From NCBI GenBank assembly GCA_002737345.1, contig NSIK01000012.1, positions 53 to 64,052 on the forward strand: a DNA stretch of 64,000 nucleotides. Direction: 5' to 3'. Below, piece by piece: positions 26,453 through 34,217 of this stretch. This stretch comes from Nitrospirota bacterium. Its GTDB lineage: Bacteria > Nitrospirota > Nitrospiria > Nitrospirales > Nitrospiraceae. Numbering within the stretch: the first letter of the stretch is position 1; each line of letters begins with the position of its first letter. A program made the translations under genes and the position numbers. The notes under the pieces were generated by a model that searched no databases, had not been told where the DNA came from, and saw only the letters and a program-made list of their open reading frames with translations.

Positions 26453-27531
26453 GCCTTGACTGCCGGAAAACATTTCCCCGCGGGCTCACGGTCTCCGTGC
26501 AGCTAGAGCTTCCGCTCGATCCTCCATTGGTTCTGATCCTGTTTGGTCCCTCTGGTTCAGGTAAAACGACGGTCCTCCGTTGCTTGGCTGGACTCGAACA
26601 GCCGGAGGAGGGGACGATCCGGTTTGGGCAGGATCTCTGGGTCGATGCCGCGCGCCGTCAGGTTGTGCCGCCGCAAGCGCGCCACCTTGGCTATATGCCG
26701 CAGGACTATGCCTTGTTTCCGACCCATACCGTGACGGGCAATATCGAGTATGGGCTGAGTGACTTGCCGCAGGCTGAGCGGCGCAGGCGGGTGAGCGAGG
26801 CGCTGGCCTTGCTGCAACTCCAGGGATTGGAGCAGTCGAAGCCCCGCCAGTTGTCCGGGGGCCAGCAGCAGCGCGTAGCGTTGGCCCGCGCGATTGCCCG
26901 CCAGCCGCAGCTATTGCTATTGGATGAGCCATTGTCGGCCTTGGATGCTCCGACCCGAGGTGCACTCTGTAGCGAGCTCCGCTCCTTGCTCACCAGGTTG
27001 AAAATCCCGACCGTCGTCGTCACCCATGATTGGACGGAAGCCCTGACGCTGGGTGATCGCATTGCCGTCATGAGTGAGGGCAAGATACTGCAGGTTGGTG
27101 TTCCTCAGGAGGTATTTTCTCGACCGGCCAATGAATCAGTAGCGCAGATTGTGGGAGTCGAGACGGTCGTGCAGGGGCAGGTCAGCGACTCTGCACATGG
27201 GCTTGCCACGGTTCAGGTCAACGGCATAGCCATGAAGGCCCTGGCGGTGGACGAGATTGGCCCATCGGTCTATGTCTGTATCCGTGCCGAAGATGTGGTG
27301 CTGGAACAGGCGGGGAGCGGTATGACCAGCGCCAGGAACCATCTTGCGGGGCGGGTGGACGCCATCGATCCCCGGGGCGTGATGGTGCAGGTGAAGATTG
27401 ACTGCGGCTTTCCGCTTACGGCGGTGATCACGCGGGGGGCTGTTGAGGAGTTGCGTCTGGCGCCAGGCGCCCCCGTCATCGCGGCGATTAAGGCCGGATC
27501 TGTGCACCTGGTGTCTCGTTCAGTTGTTTGA
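26437..27531 (+). CDS. modC: Molybdate ABC transporter ATP-binding protein ModC
   Basis: The ATPase of the uptake system. Walker A is GPSGSGKTT, the ABC signature LSGGQQQRVALARA, and Walker B LLLLDEPLSALD. Residues about 235-364 form a TOBE/Mop-like domain (HLAGRVDAIDPRGVMVQVKIDCGFPLTAVIT) that binds molybdate and gives feedback control. ATG 26437 overlaps the modB end by 16 bp. This is the last gene of the seven-gene operon. Confidence 0.93.
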   Translation: MAATLSLDCRKTFPRGLTVSVQLELPLDPPLVLILFGPSGSGKTTVLRCLAGLEQPEEGTIRFGQDLWVDAARRQVVPPQARHLGYMPQDYALFPTHTVTGNIEYGLSDLPQAERRRRVSEALALLQLQGLEQSKPRQLSGGQQQRVALARAIARQPQLLLLDEPLSALDAPTRGALCSELRSLLTRLKIPTVVVTHDWTEALTLGDRIAVMSEGKILQVGVPQEVFSRPANESVAQIVGVETVVQGQVSDSAHGLATVQVNGIAMKALAVDEIGPSVYVCIRAEDVVLEQAGSGMTSARNHLAGRVDAIDPRGVMVQVKIDCGFPLTAVITRGAVEELRLAPGAPVIAAIKAGSVHLVSRSVV

Positions 27532-27907
27532 ATCGGAATGGGTGGTGAACGTATTTGTGCAATTTGGGCCGTACGGTCACGGTGCAGTGTACAAAATCAT
27601 CCTCCACAGCTTCTGTGCATAAGTCTGTTCATAAGATTGCCCGCTCGCAAAATCCCGCATAGCTATTCACCTTAAACACGTCTTTGCCTCAAAAATAGGC
27701 ATTGTTTGCTGATGATGGTGACCCCCTAGATATAGTGGTTCTCGCTTAAATATAAACGAAAAACAACAAAGCCTAGTAGACATAGGTGCTTCATCATCTC
27801 TGGCTGCGAACCGCTGCGCTGGCAGAGACATTCCTGACCTGTTATGCACAGATCTCCTACAGTGAAGAGGTTTTTTTGATTGAGTCCATAAACCTTGGAT
27901 ATGGGGC
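27532..27907. other. A/T-rich intergenic region between modC and the XRE/S24 gene
   Basis: Nearly 380 bp without a convincing gene. It is A/T-rich, especially 27670-27780, and contains short ORFs on both strands without ribosome sites. I find no tRNA, CRISPR or clear terminator here. The bases 27908-27946 are described separately. Confidence 0.5.
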
Positions 27908-27946
27908 TTGACAGCGCATCGCGATATATGTAACCATTGGTTACAT
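27908..27946 (+). promoter_or_regulatory. Promoter and palindromic operator of the XRE/S24 repressor
   Basis: TTGACA (27908-27913) is a perfect -35 box. A 19-nt palindrome, ATGTAACCATTGGTTACAT (27928-27946), covers the -10 position and ends 1 bp before the ATG at 27948. There is no room for a Shine-Dalgarno site, so the mRNA may be leaderless. The arrangement suggests tight autorepression. Confidence 0.7.
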
Positions 27947-27947
27947 T

Positions 27948-28493
27948 ATGAAGCCAACTGATCTGAAGCGTATTCGCGAACAGCGTGGGTTGACCCAGCA
28001 GCAGCTGGCGGATACTTTGCGGACGACCCGCGTATCTATTGCGCGATATGAGGCCGGTATGCGCCGTATTCCCGGAATGGTGCAAATTGCACTGGAGCAG
28101 GTAGGTGGCGCCTCGGGAATTCCTATGGCGGGCATGGTGGCCGCTGGTTCACCGATCGAACCAGTTCCCCAGTCCGAACTCATCGATGTGCCCCCGAGCA
28201 TGTTACGAGGCGGTAGCACGTTCGCGCTCCGCGTCAAAGGGGAATCGATGAAGGACGATGGCATCCTCCCAGGCGATCTTGTGGTGGTGAGAAAGCAGGC
28301 GACGGCGCAAAACGGGCAAACCGTCGTGGCCTTGGTGAATCAGGAGGCCACGATCAAGACCTACTTCAAGAAAGATTCACATATCGAGCTGCATCCGGCG
28401 AATCAGGCGATGCAGCCGATTATCGTGACTCCGTCCGATACTTTTCATATCGAAGGCATTCTGATCGGCGTGATTCGGCATTGTACGGTCTAA
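27948..28493 (+). CDS. XRE-family repressor with S24 (LexA-like) self-cleavage domain
   Basis: Residues 1-55 are an XRE helix-turn-helix (LTQQQLADTLRTTRVSIARYEAG). Residues about 60-178 form a LexA/CI-type peptidase S24 domain: the Ala-Gly cleavage site in GMVAAGSP, the Ser in VKGESMKDDGILPGD and the Lys in QEATIKTYF. Such proteins cleave themselves on RecA filaments and derepress targets; recA lies 10 kb away. The N-terminus is CI-like, not the winged helix of LexA, so it is a LexA analogue or a domesticated phage-type repressor. Confidence 0.88.
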   Translation: MKPTDLKRIREQRGLTQQQLADTLRTTRVSIARYEAGMRRIPGMVQIALEQVGGASGIPMAGMVAAGSPIEPVPQSELIDVPPSMLRGGSTFALRVKGESMKDDGILPGDLVVVRKQATAQNGQTVVALVNQEATIKTYFKKDSHIELHPANQAMQPIIVTPSDTFHIEGILIGVIRHCTV

Positions 28494-28515
28494 TTCATGA
28501 GGGGAGGGCGCAGCG

Positions 28516-28764
28516 ATGCATACAGGAGGAAGACTCTGTGAGACGGAACGGCTGGTTGATTTGGAGCAAACGGTGAATTTCTTAAACGGACAATTACGCG
28601 AAGTGCAATGGAAGCTGGGCCGGCCCAAGGCGGATCGGCTTCCTGCCCGGTTGTGGCGGACCTTGGTGAACCCGAAGGGTGGGCAGGAGTTTATGTCCGC
28701 CGTCTGCAATCGCCAGGTTCGTCCGAATACAAAGATGGTGCCGCATGTTGACCCACGATCGTAG
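28516..28764 (+). CDS. Small protein of unknown function
   Basis: 82 aa starting 22 bp after the S24 repressor, with GAGGGGAGGG ahead of the ATG. A helical N-terminus (LVDLEQTVNFLNGQLREVQWKL) looks like a short coiled coil. The rest is basic and unremarkable. I do not recognise a family. Its placement and ribosome site suggest translation with the repressor. Confidence 0.45.
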   Translation: MHTGGRLCETERLVDLEQTVNFLNGQLREVQWKLGRPKADRLPARLWRTLVNPKGGQEFMSAVCNRQVRPNTKMVPHVDPRS

Positions 28765-28927
28765 GGTGGAGCGATTAGTTGGCGGCGCCTGTGCTGACTG
28801 TGGGTCGATCGTCACTCAACGACTCGCTTGCGTTGATGGAATGACCCATTCAACGGTCGAACTCTGTGAACGTTGCTGGACCGCGTCTCAGCAACGGCAG
28901 GTCTTTTTAGGCGGATGTTGCGGCTAA
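28745..28927 (+). CDS. Small zinc-ribbon-like protein
   Basis: 60 aa starting MLTHDRRVERL, overlapping the previous ORF by 20 bp. Two Cys pairs, CADCGS and CERCW about 28 residues apart, form a treble-clef or zinc-ribbon pattern, and the chain ends GGCCG. I do not know its role. It could be a small regulatory or nucleic-acid-binding protein working with the repressor above. Confidence 0.45.
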   Translation: MLTHDRRVERLVGGACADCGSIVTQRLACVDGMTHSTVELCERCWTASQQRQVFLGGCCG

Positions 28928-28959
28928 CGGAACCTGGCAAAATGACTGCTACCGCGCTG

Positions 28960-28989
28960 TAGACACTTTCCAGATCATTCCTGTATTCT
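28960..28989 (+). promoter_or_regulatory. Probable promoter of the CAT tRNA
   Basis: TAGACA (28960-28965) and TATTCT (28984-28989) are separated by 18 nt, close to sigma-70 consensus. The start would be about 20 nt before the tRNA. Confidence 0.5.
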
Positions 28990-29015
28990 ATGCTCGTGTA
29001 CGGAGAATCCGTTCT

Positions 29016-29091
29016 GGCGGTGTAGCTCAGTTGGTAGAGCAGCGGACTCATAAGCCGCGGGTCTCCCGTTCAATCCGGGACACCGCCACCA
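29016..29091 (+). tRNA. tRNA-Met (CAT), elongator; tRNA-Ile2 not excluded
   Basis: The cloverleaf folds completely: acceptor GGCGGTG with CACCGCC, D arm GCTC/GAGC, anticodon loop CTCATAA, a 5-nt variable loop and T arm TCCCG/CGGGA with TTCAATC. The CCA end is encoded. The anticodon CAT means elongator Met or lysidine-modified Ile2. Initiator features are missing (there is no run of three G-C pairs flanking the loop). The last anticodon-stem pair is A31-G39, a mismatch. Confidence 0.9.
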
Positions 29092-29200
29092 AATACTTCA
29101 ACAAGGCGGAGTGCCGTGGGCTAATCTTGCCAACGACGTGTGGCCAGCCCTCCCGCCTGTTGTGCGTAAACCTACTAGTCCGATGACTACCCTAAACGCG

Positions 29201-29803
29201 TCACTCAATCTCTATGAGAATTTCATTTCGACGGAAAAAAGGTAATGTCCACGGTGGGTTATACCGTGCGAGCTGAAAAGGAGCGATAGCATGAAGGTTC
29301 TTTGATGCGATCCAAGCTAAAAGTTCCCTCGCCTTCTCCTCAGCTTTCTCTTCACCCGCGAACCAGTCGAATACCAGCACCGCATACCGCTTCTCCGGTA
29401 CTTCCCGTAAAATAACCGCCTCATTGACGGGGTGAGGCAATCGGCTCATCGTGTACGCGCGTGGCATAACAAACTGCACGCGCCATTGTTCAGTCAGGTT
29501 GACTCGTTCCACCGTTACGGGTGCCGTCATCGCAATCTTCTGCGAAGGTTGATCCGCAACCCCATCAACCGATTTATTATTGCCGAAAATGTAATTGGCA
29601 ATCAGCCGAAATCCGGCGTTTGATGCCGTAGCCATATCTCCCACAACAATTGTTTCAGCAACAATAAATGGTGGATATTGACGAATTTCAATGTCATTGA
29701 ATTGCGCGATAAGGTGAAAAGCGGGCTCTTCAATTGCCAGCGCCTCTCCTACAGATACGAGACTAATCACCGCCAAGACCAGATACTTCCTCAGATTTTG
29801 CAT
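29201..29803 (-). CDS. SOUL-family heme-binding protein, secreted
   Basis: A signal peptide (KYLVLAVISLVSVGEALA) precedes a SOUL domain: FNDIEIRQYPPFIVAET, the NAGFRLIANYIFGNN segment, KIAMTAPVTVE and the VQFVMPRAYTMSRLPHPVNEAV strand. The family binds heme or other tetrapyrroles. ATG 29803 is chosen because GGAGG followed by TAGGA precedes it; the frame opens earlier at 29857. The gene stands alone next to the tRNA. Confidence 0.85.
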   Translation of the reverse strand: MQNLRKYLVLAVISLVSVGEALAIEEPAFHLIAQFNDIEIRQYPPFIVAETIVVGDMATASNAGFRLIANYIFGNNKSVDGVADQPSQKIAMTAPVTVERVNLTEQWRVQFVMPRAYTMSRLPHPVNEAVILREVPEKRYAVLVFDWFAGEEKAEEKARELLAWIASKNLHAIAPFQLARYNPPWTLPFFRRNEILIEIE

Positions 29804-30089
29804 AGATCCTACGCCTCCTTTTCGTGGGCAGATGGTGCCGCAGGCACATGAAAGCACTTATCCTAGCGCGTGGGCAAGCGTATGTTTTCACATTCGCGCG
29901 CTTGGGGTCAGCGTGCGTCGCTCGCAATGGACCACGAATTTTCTGGCCAAACTAATATATCTTCCGGGCCACCGCCACCACAGCGCACGTTGTGCGCATC
30001 GTTCCCTTTTATGTTGCATCGTGCTGAAGTCGGAGATGCGCTTGGTGTGCGGGTTAGCGCCCCACTCATGGCTCTGGTAGACTAGGGCC

Positions 30090-30701
30090 ATGATCCATCC
30101 GCTTCCCTCCACCTGTGAACGAGCCCTCCTCGAACGATTCCTCAAGGCGGAGGCAATGGCCTTGTGGGCGGTGCGCTCTGCGCAAGCGCAGGATGTGCCG
30201 CCCGGGGTGCTGCAGTTTTTACGTCGGCATGAGGAGGAGGAGGCCCAGCATCTCAAGCAGTTCGAACAGCTGTTGGGCGTTCGTTCACATCACAAGACAG
30301 TGTTGCCTCGTGTGCCCAGCCAATGGTGGGCCCTGGCCGTGCATCTCTACGGATACGAGACGTTGGGATTGGAGTTTGCCAAGCTGCTGATCGAATTGCG
30401 GGCGGATCTAATTTCGATTTTGAAAGATGAAGAAGTACATGTGGGATTCTTCGAGGATCAAGTGCGCGCCATCCTGGTGCGGGGCGGGTCTGCTGCGGAT
30501 GGCGCGCGCCGAACGGCACAGGCTTGGAGGCGGCGGTTGCCAGGAACAGTCGATCGGTACCTGGACGGGGAGAGCCTGGCTCCGTTCCGCGATGAGCTCC
30601 GACGGCATCTGCTTGGGGCAGTCGACGAGCGGTTTGTCACGGTTGGCTTGCTAGCGAGATCGGAGGGACGGGACGCGTCAATCGTGGAGGCCGAGGGTTA
30701 G
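30090..30701 (+). CDS. Ferritin-like diiron protein
   Basis: The 203-aa protein is all-helical with a four-helix ferritin-like pattern. Candidate iron ligands are Glu in FLKAEAMALW, EEEAQH in the second helix, Glu in YGYETLGLEFAK and EEVHVGFFE in the fourth, giving two E(x)xH sites. It may act in iron or oxygen handling. It is not a full rubrerythrin, because no rubredoxin Cys are present. Confidence 0.7.
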   Translation: MIHPLPSTCERALLERFLKAEAMALWAVRSAQAQDVPPGVLQFLRRHEEEEAQHLKQFEQLLGVRSHHKTVLPRVPSQWWALAVHLYGYETLGLEFAKLLIELRADLISILKDEEVHVGFFEDQVRAILVRGGSAADGARRTAQAWRRRLPGTVDRYLDGESLAPFRDELRRHLLGAVDERFVTVGLLARSEGRDASIVEAEG

Positions 30702-30861
30702 GCGACATTCGTAGCCAGCGGTTTGATCGCCTGTCTGCGCTACTTGCCGAAACGATGCATATAGGTAGAGGTTATCGACATAACTAATTGATAAACTTTG
30801 TATATTTAAATATGTTAGCGCGGTACAATCGTGCCGGTATAGTGTGTGAATTGAGGTGTTG

Positions 30862-31734
30862 ATGGCGTCTGCCTTGCTGCGACAGAGCGTGGTTATTACC
30901 GGAGCGTCAACCGGGATTGGCGCAGCTTGCGCCTTGCATCTCGATGCCATGGGGTTCCGGGTGTTTGCCGGGGTACGTAGGCGAGAGGATGGAGCAGCAC
31001 TCAAAGCTCGTGGGAGTCAGCGGCTGCTGCCAGTGCTGCTCGATGTGACGGATGAGGTCTCGATCGCACAGGCCGCTGCCCTGGTCAAGGAGGCCGTGGG
31101 AGAGGAGGGGATAGCCGGACTCGTGAATAATGCCGGCATCGCCGTGGCCGGCCCTTTGGAGGTCTTGCCGATCCCCGAGTTGCGAAAGCAATTTGAGGTG
31201 AACGTGATCGGAGCGGTGGCGGTGACGCAGGCCTTTTTACCCCTCTTGCGCATAGGGAGGGGGCGGATCGTAAATATGGGGTCGATCGCGGGACGGGCGA
31301 CCATGCCGTTTCTCGGCCCCTATTCGATGTCCAAGTTTGCGCTGGAGGCGATGACGACGGCGCTGCGCCTGGAGCTGGATACCTGGGGGATCGAGGTGTC
31401 GATCGTCGAGCCAGGCGCAATTGCCACGCCAATTTGGGAGAAATCGACCAAGGCCGCCGATCTGCTCCAGGCGACGACAGAACATGAATCGTTGCCGCTC
31501 TATGCTGAACATCTCGCCTGCGTTCGCCGGGCGATCGACGAGGCCGCGCAGCGGGCAATTTCTACCGATGCCGTGGCTCAGGCAGTGGAGCATGCCTTGA
31601 CGGCCCGGCGCCCTAAGGCCCATTACCTGGTCGGCTCCGATGCCAAGTTCCGCGCGCTCCTGGCCAGGTTCCTGCCTCATCGCATGCAGGATGCGTTGCT
31701 GCGTTGGTTTTTGAAGTTTCCCCCTCGCCGTTAA
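30862..31734 (+). CDS. Short-chain dehydrogenase/reductase
   Basis: Classical SDR: TGASTGIG cofactor loop, the NNAG segment (GLVNNAGIAVAG), a Ser near NMGSIAGRA and the catalytic YSMSK. The C-terminal part is rich in helices with a GSDAKFRALLARF segment, like the ChrA or retinol-dehydrogenase-like group. NAD(P)-dependent, substrate unknown. ATG 30862 follows GAGG; GTG 30856 is also possible. Confidence 0.9.
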   Translation: MASALLRQSVVITGASTGIGAACALHLDAMGFRVFAGVRRREDGAALKARGSQRLLPVLLDVTDEVSIAQAAALVKEAVGEEGIAGLVNNAGIAVAGPLEVLPIPELRKQFEVNVIGAVAVTQAFLPLLRIGRGRIVNMGSIAGRATMPFLGPYSMSKFALEAMTTALRLELDTWGIEVSIVEPGAIATPIWEKSTKAADLLQATTEHESLPLYAEHLACVRRAIDEAAQRAISTDAVAQAVEHALTARRPKAHYLVGSDAKFRALLARFLPHRMQDALLRWFLKFPPRR

Positions 31735-31984
31735 GCCCCCTTGCGCAAGTCTGTTCTCTGGCGCGCCGATCGATGTGCCCGGCTAGTGGCGTCATCTGTA
31801 TGCCGGCTGCGTCGCTTGCTGCGATTGCCGCGCAGGTGATGAAGCCCGTCGCGATGCAAGGCTTGCGCGCGTCGTGCAGGATACGATGGCGGGACCACCC
31901 CGCAGTCACGAGGAATAGGCCTCGTCGGAGGCGACAAGCGCTGAACAGTGAGCGATGAACGATAAACTGTTTTTCGGAGAAGCG

Positions 31985-32422
31985 TTACCCGACTAAGTCA
32001 GGATTGAGCCGGTGCAGAGGCTTGATCGAGATGGCTTTGATTTCGTTGTAGATGATCGTCCGTCCTGCCTGGCGAAGGCGCGCGAAGATGCCTTCCACGA
32101 TGACCTGGTCGCCTTCCCGGACTTCAACCTGCCCGAGGCTGATGATTTTCAGGGTGCCGGCGGCATCTTTCAACAAAAATCCATAGGCAGGCTGGCCTTG
32201 CCGGTTCGTCGCGAGTTGGACGTTGGTGACTTGGCCTGTGACGACCACTTCCTGGCGGTCGTATTGCTCTGGGTGCGAGAGGAGCTCGGTGATTTCCAAG
32301 AGCCCGGATGCGTGAGCGGAGACCGGTAACACGATGAGAACGAAAAGAGACAGGGCAAGGCTCCGAAGGCGTGAGAGCTGGGACCGTCGAATGGGTGGCT
32401 GCATGCTCGATAGGTTCGCCAT
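31985..32422 (-). CDS. Secreted OB-fold protein
   Basis: A signal peptide (LALSLFVLIVLPVSAHASG) is followed by about 110 residues with an OB-fold pattern: VVVTGQVTNVQLATNRQGQPAYGFLLKDAAGTLKIISLG, then VIVEGIFARL. This resembles the tRNA_anti-like or YgiW/BOF small periplasmic families. Function unknown. The plus-strand frame of similar length here is its shadow. Confidence 0.65.
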   Translation of the reverse strand: MANLSSMQPPIRRSQLSRLRSLALSLFVLIVLPVSAHASGLLEITELLSHPEQYDRQEVVVTGQVTNVQLATNRQGQPAYGFLLKDAAGTLKIISLGQVEVREGDQVIVEGIFARLRQAGRTIIYNEIKAISIKPLHRLNPDLVG

Positions 32423-32475
32423 GATGTGGGCCTATTATACGTCACCGGGAGCAAAGCGCAATCAGGTAAGTAGTG

Positions 32476-33672
32476 CTACCACTTGTCTGAGGCTCTGCCG
32501 GTCGCGTCTTCCCCTCTCATGCTGCTGAGGATTTGCGCCTGCATTTCACTCAATTCCTTCACCGCCGGTTCAGCCGGACCGTCCAGCGCGCCTGCTTCGA
32601 GTTTCTGCCTCGGCACAGTTCTCTTCAGTAATTCTTCGTCCAAGGCGTCGATGGAGGTATCCATGTCGTTGAGGATCGTGATGAGCCGCTGCAGCCCGAA
32701 CAGGTTCCTGGTGATTTCCGAATGCATGGCATTGGAACTCGCGCCGAAGACGAGCGACGTCCAGAATTTGACCTCGCTTTCCTCTGCCAGGTTGCCCCAG
32801 ACCATCAAGGTCAGCTTGTCGATGAGCGCGGACTCGGTTTTTTCGAGCCCGTCGTAGGTCGAAAGCGATCGTTCGACTGGTTCCTCCGCGAGTACCGTGA
32901 AGGTTTCCTTCCACAAGTCCAAGGGCGCGGTCGAGGCGGCGAGGCCTGGTGAACTGGCCTGTAACTTTTCCTGAAGCGCCTGCAGATATTGTGTGAGGTA
33001 TTTGACTTTCCGCGCCGCCAGACTGCCGGCGGGGATGCCCCACACATGTCCTATTTCGTGGTCTTGCAGCGGCGCATAGATTGCGGTCTGCCGCTCCCGC
33101 TCGGCCAGGTTAAGCCGTTTGCGATATTTCTCGGCCATGCGGAGCTGGGTTTGGTATTCGATGCTGAGCCGTTGCTGCTGATAGTCTTCAGCCGTGACCT
33201 CATTGTCTTCCCACCGTTGCTCCAGCAGGCGGATGGCCGGTCTGGGCAGTACGGTTCTGGCTGAGGATTCGAAGGAGTCGAGGGTTTCTGGGGAGAGGGC
33301 GAAACGCTCGGTCAGGAGGATGCGGGCCCGCTCGGCGAGCCCTTCACGCAGGCGTAGGAGCCGCTGCAGCGATTCGCATTGCAGCCAGGTCCGCTCCCGC
33401 TTGAGTCGCGCCTGGCGACGATATTGATCGCGCCGATCCGTGACGGCCTTGATCGATTCTTTGGTGATGATGCCGTGGAGGCGCTTAGTGCCAGTGACGC
33501 AGCGGGGATCCGGTTGGTCGGCCACCATGTAAAGGATTTCCTCGTCCGTCACGTCGAAGTGCTGGAGCAGGATCAGGCGCAACATGATCCTGCCTTGTAT
33601 CGGCATGGCATCAATGACGGATCGGATCATGGGAGCGGTCAAGATGGAGGTCGGGGAAGCGGTGATGGTCAT
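32476..33672 (-). CDS. Protein of unknown function, 398 aa
   Basis: No family recognised. It is cytoplasmic, with no signal or membrane segments, and mostly helical with many Arg/Glu/Gln residues (RRDQYRRQARLKRERTW and AEKYRKRLNLAERERQ look like coiled coil). A final helical region follows. A GGGG ribosome site precedes its ATG. It starts 9 bp after the 70-aa gene upstream on the minus strand, so the two probably form one transcript. Confidence 0.75.
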   Translation of the reverse strand: MTITASPTSILTAPMIRSVIDAMPIQGRIMLRLILLQHFDVTDEEILYMVADQPDPRCVTGTKRLHGIITKESIKAVTDRRDQYRRQARLKRERTWLQCESLQRLLRLREGLAERARILLTERFALSPETLDSFESSARTVLPRPAIRLLEQRWEDNEVTAEDYQQQRLSIEYQTQLRMAEKYRKRLNLAERERQTAIYAPLQDHEIGHVWGIPAGSLAARKVKYLTQYLQALQEKLQASSPGLAASTAPLDLWKETFTVLAEEPVERSLSTYDGLEKTESALIDKLTLMVWGNLAEESEVKFWTSLVFGASSNAMHSEITRNLFGLQRLITILNDMDTSIDALDEELLKRTVPRQKLEAGALDGPAEPAVKELSEMQAQILSSMRGEDATGRASDKW

Positions 33673-33681
33673 TTGGAGCCC

Positions 33682-33894
33682 CTATGAGGTCCCGGCATGG
33701 TGCGATTCGAGATAGAGGGCGACATATTCACGGATCTCTTGAATGCTCCCGTTGACGAACATGTCCCGTGGGATTTCCACGCGTGTGAGGGTGGCAGGGT
33801 CGACCCCTCGTTCAAGTGCGTAGTCTTCGTCGATGTATAGGCTCAACGATCCGTCGGGAAAGCGGATCGCGTAGAGTGCATTATTATCAGTCAT
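33682..33894 (-). CDS. Small protein of unknown function, 70 aa
   Basis: An acidic 70-residue protein (ALYAIRFPDGSLSLYIDEDYALERG). It is predicted alpha/beta with no signal. It is 9 bp upstream of the 398-aa gene and on the same strand, suggesting coupled expression. No family recognised. Confidence 0.6.
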   Translation of the reverse strand: MTDNNALYAIRFPDGSLSLYIDEDYALERGVDPATLTRVEIPRDMFVNGSIQEIREYVALYLESHHAGTS

Positions 33895-33990
33895 AGCGAA
33901 TGTCGAGGCGCCTGGTTCTTGATATCCGCCCCGTAGCTTCTAGAGGTATCATACGGGTGATTCGGCTGTCAAAGCGGCGAATCCTTTGCG

Positions 33991-34011
33991 CGGAGGCGGA
34001 AAAGGCCTCCG
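33991..34011. terminator. Stable hairpin in the gap between the Cld gene and the 70-aa gene
   Basis: CGGAGGC (33991-33997) pairs with GCCTCCG (34005-34011), a 7-bp GC-rich stem with a 7-nt loop. There is no strong T-run. It may terminate or stall transcription on either strand. Confidence 0.35.
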
Positions 34012-34041
34012 GTTTCGTTCGTACAAGCCTGAAAGGTGAAC

Positions 34042-34108
34042 GGTGAAACGAGGCACTGCCACGAGCTTCCATCCGAAACATTTCACGTGTTGCCGTTCAC
34101 GTTTCACC
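34042..34108. repeat. GTGAAACG-type inverted repeat
   Basis: GGTGAAACG (34042-34050) matches inverted CGTTTCACC (34100-34108), with a GGTGAACGGTGAAAC run on the left side. Similar short words (GTGAAACGTAGACG, GTGAAAAGTAAAACG) occur near 63450 and 43568, so it may be a dispersed motif. The rest of 33895-34217 encodes nothing I can find. Confidence 0.4.
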
Positions 34109-34159
34109 GACCATGAACGGCCGTTTTAAGTATCCTGCCTGGATAGTCGTTTCAACGAC

Positions 34160-34193
34160 ACAGGGCCTTCGATCGTGAGACCGAAGGCCCTGT
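34160..34193 (-). terminator. Likely terminator after the Cld-family gene
   Basis: ACAGGGCCTTCG (34160-34171) pairs with CGAAGGCCCTGT (34182-34193), a 12-bp stem with a 10-nt loop, 25 bp beyond the stop codon. No U-tract follows on the minus strand, so it may be an mRNA-stabilising or Rho-assisted structure. Confidence 0.5.
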
Positions 34194-34217
34194 TCAATCC
34201 ATCTCTTCGCCGTGGCG

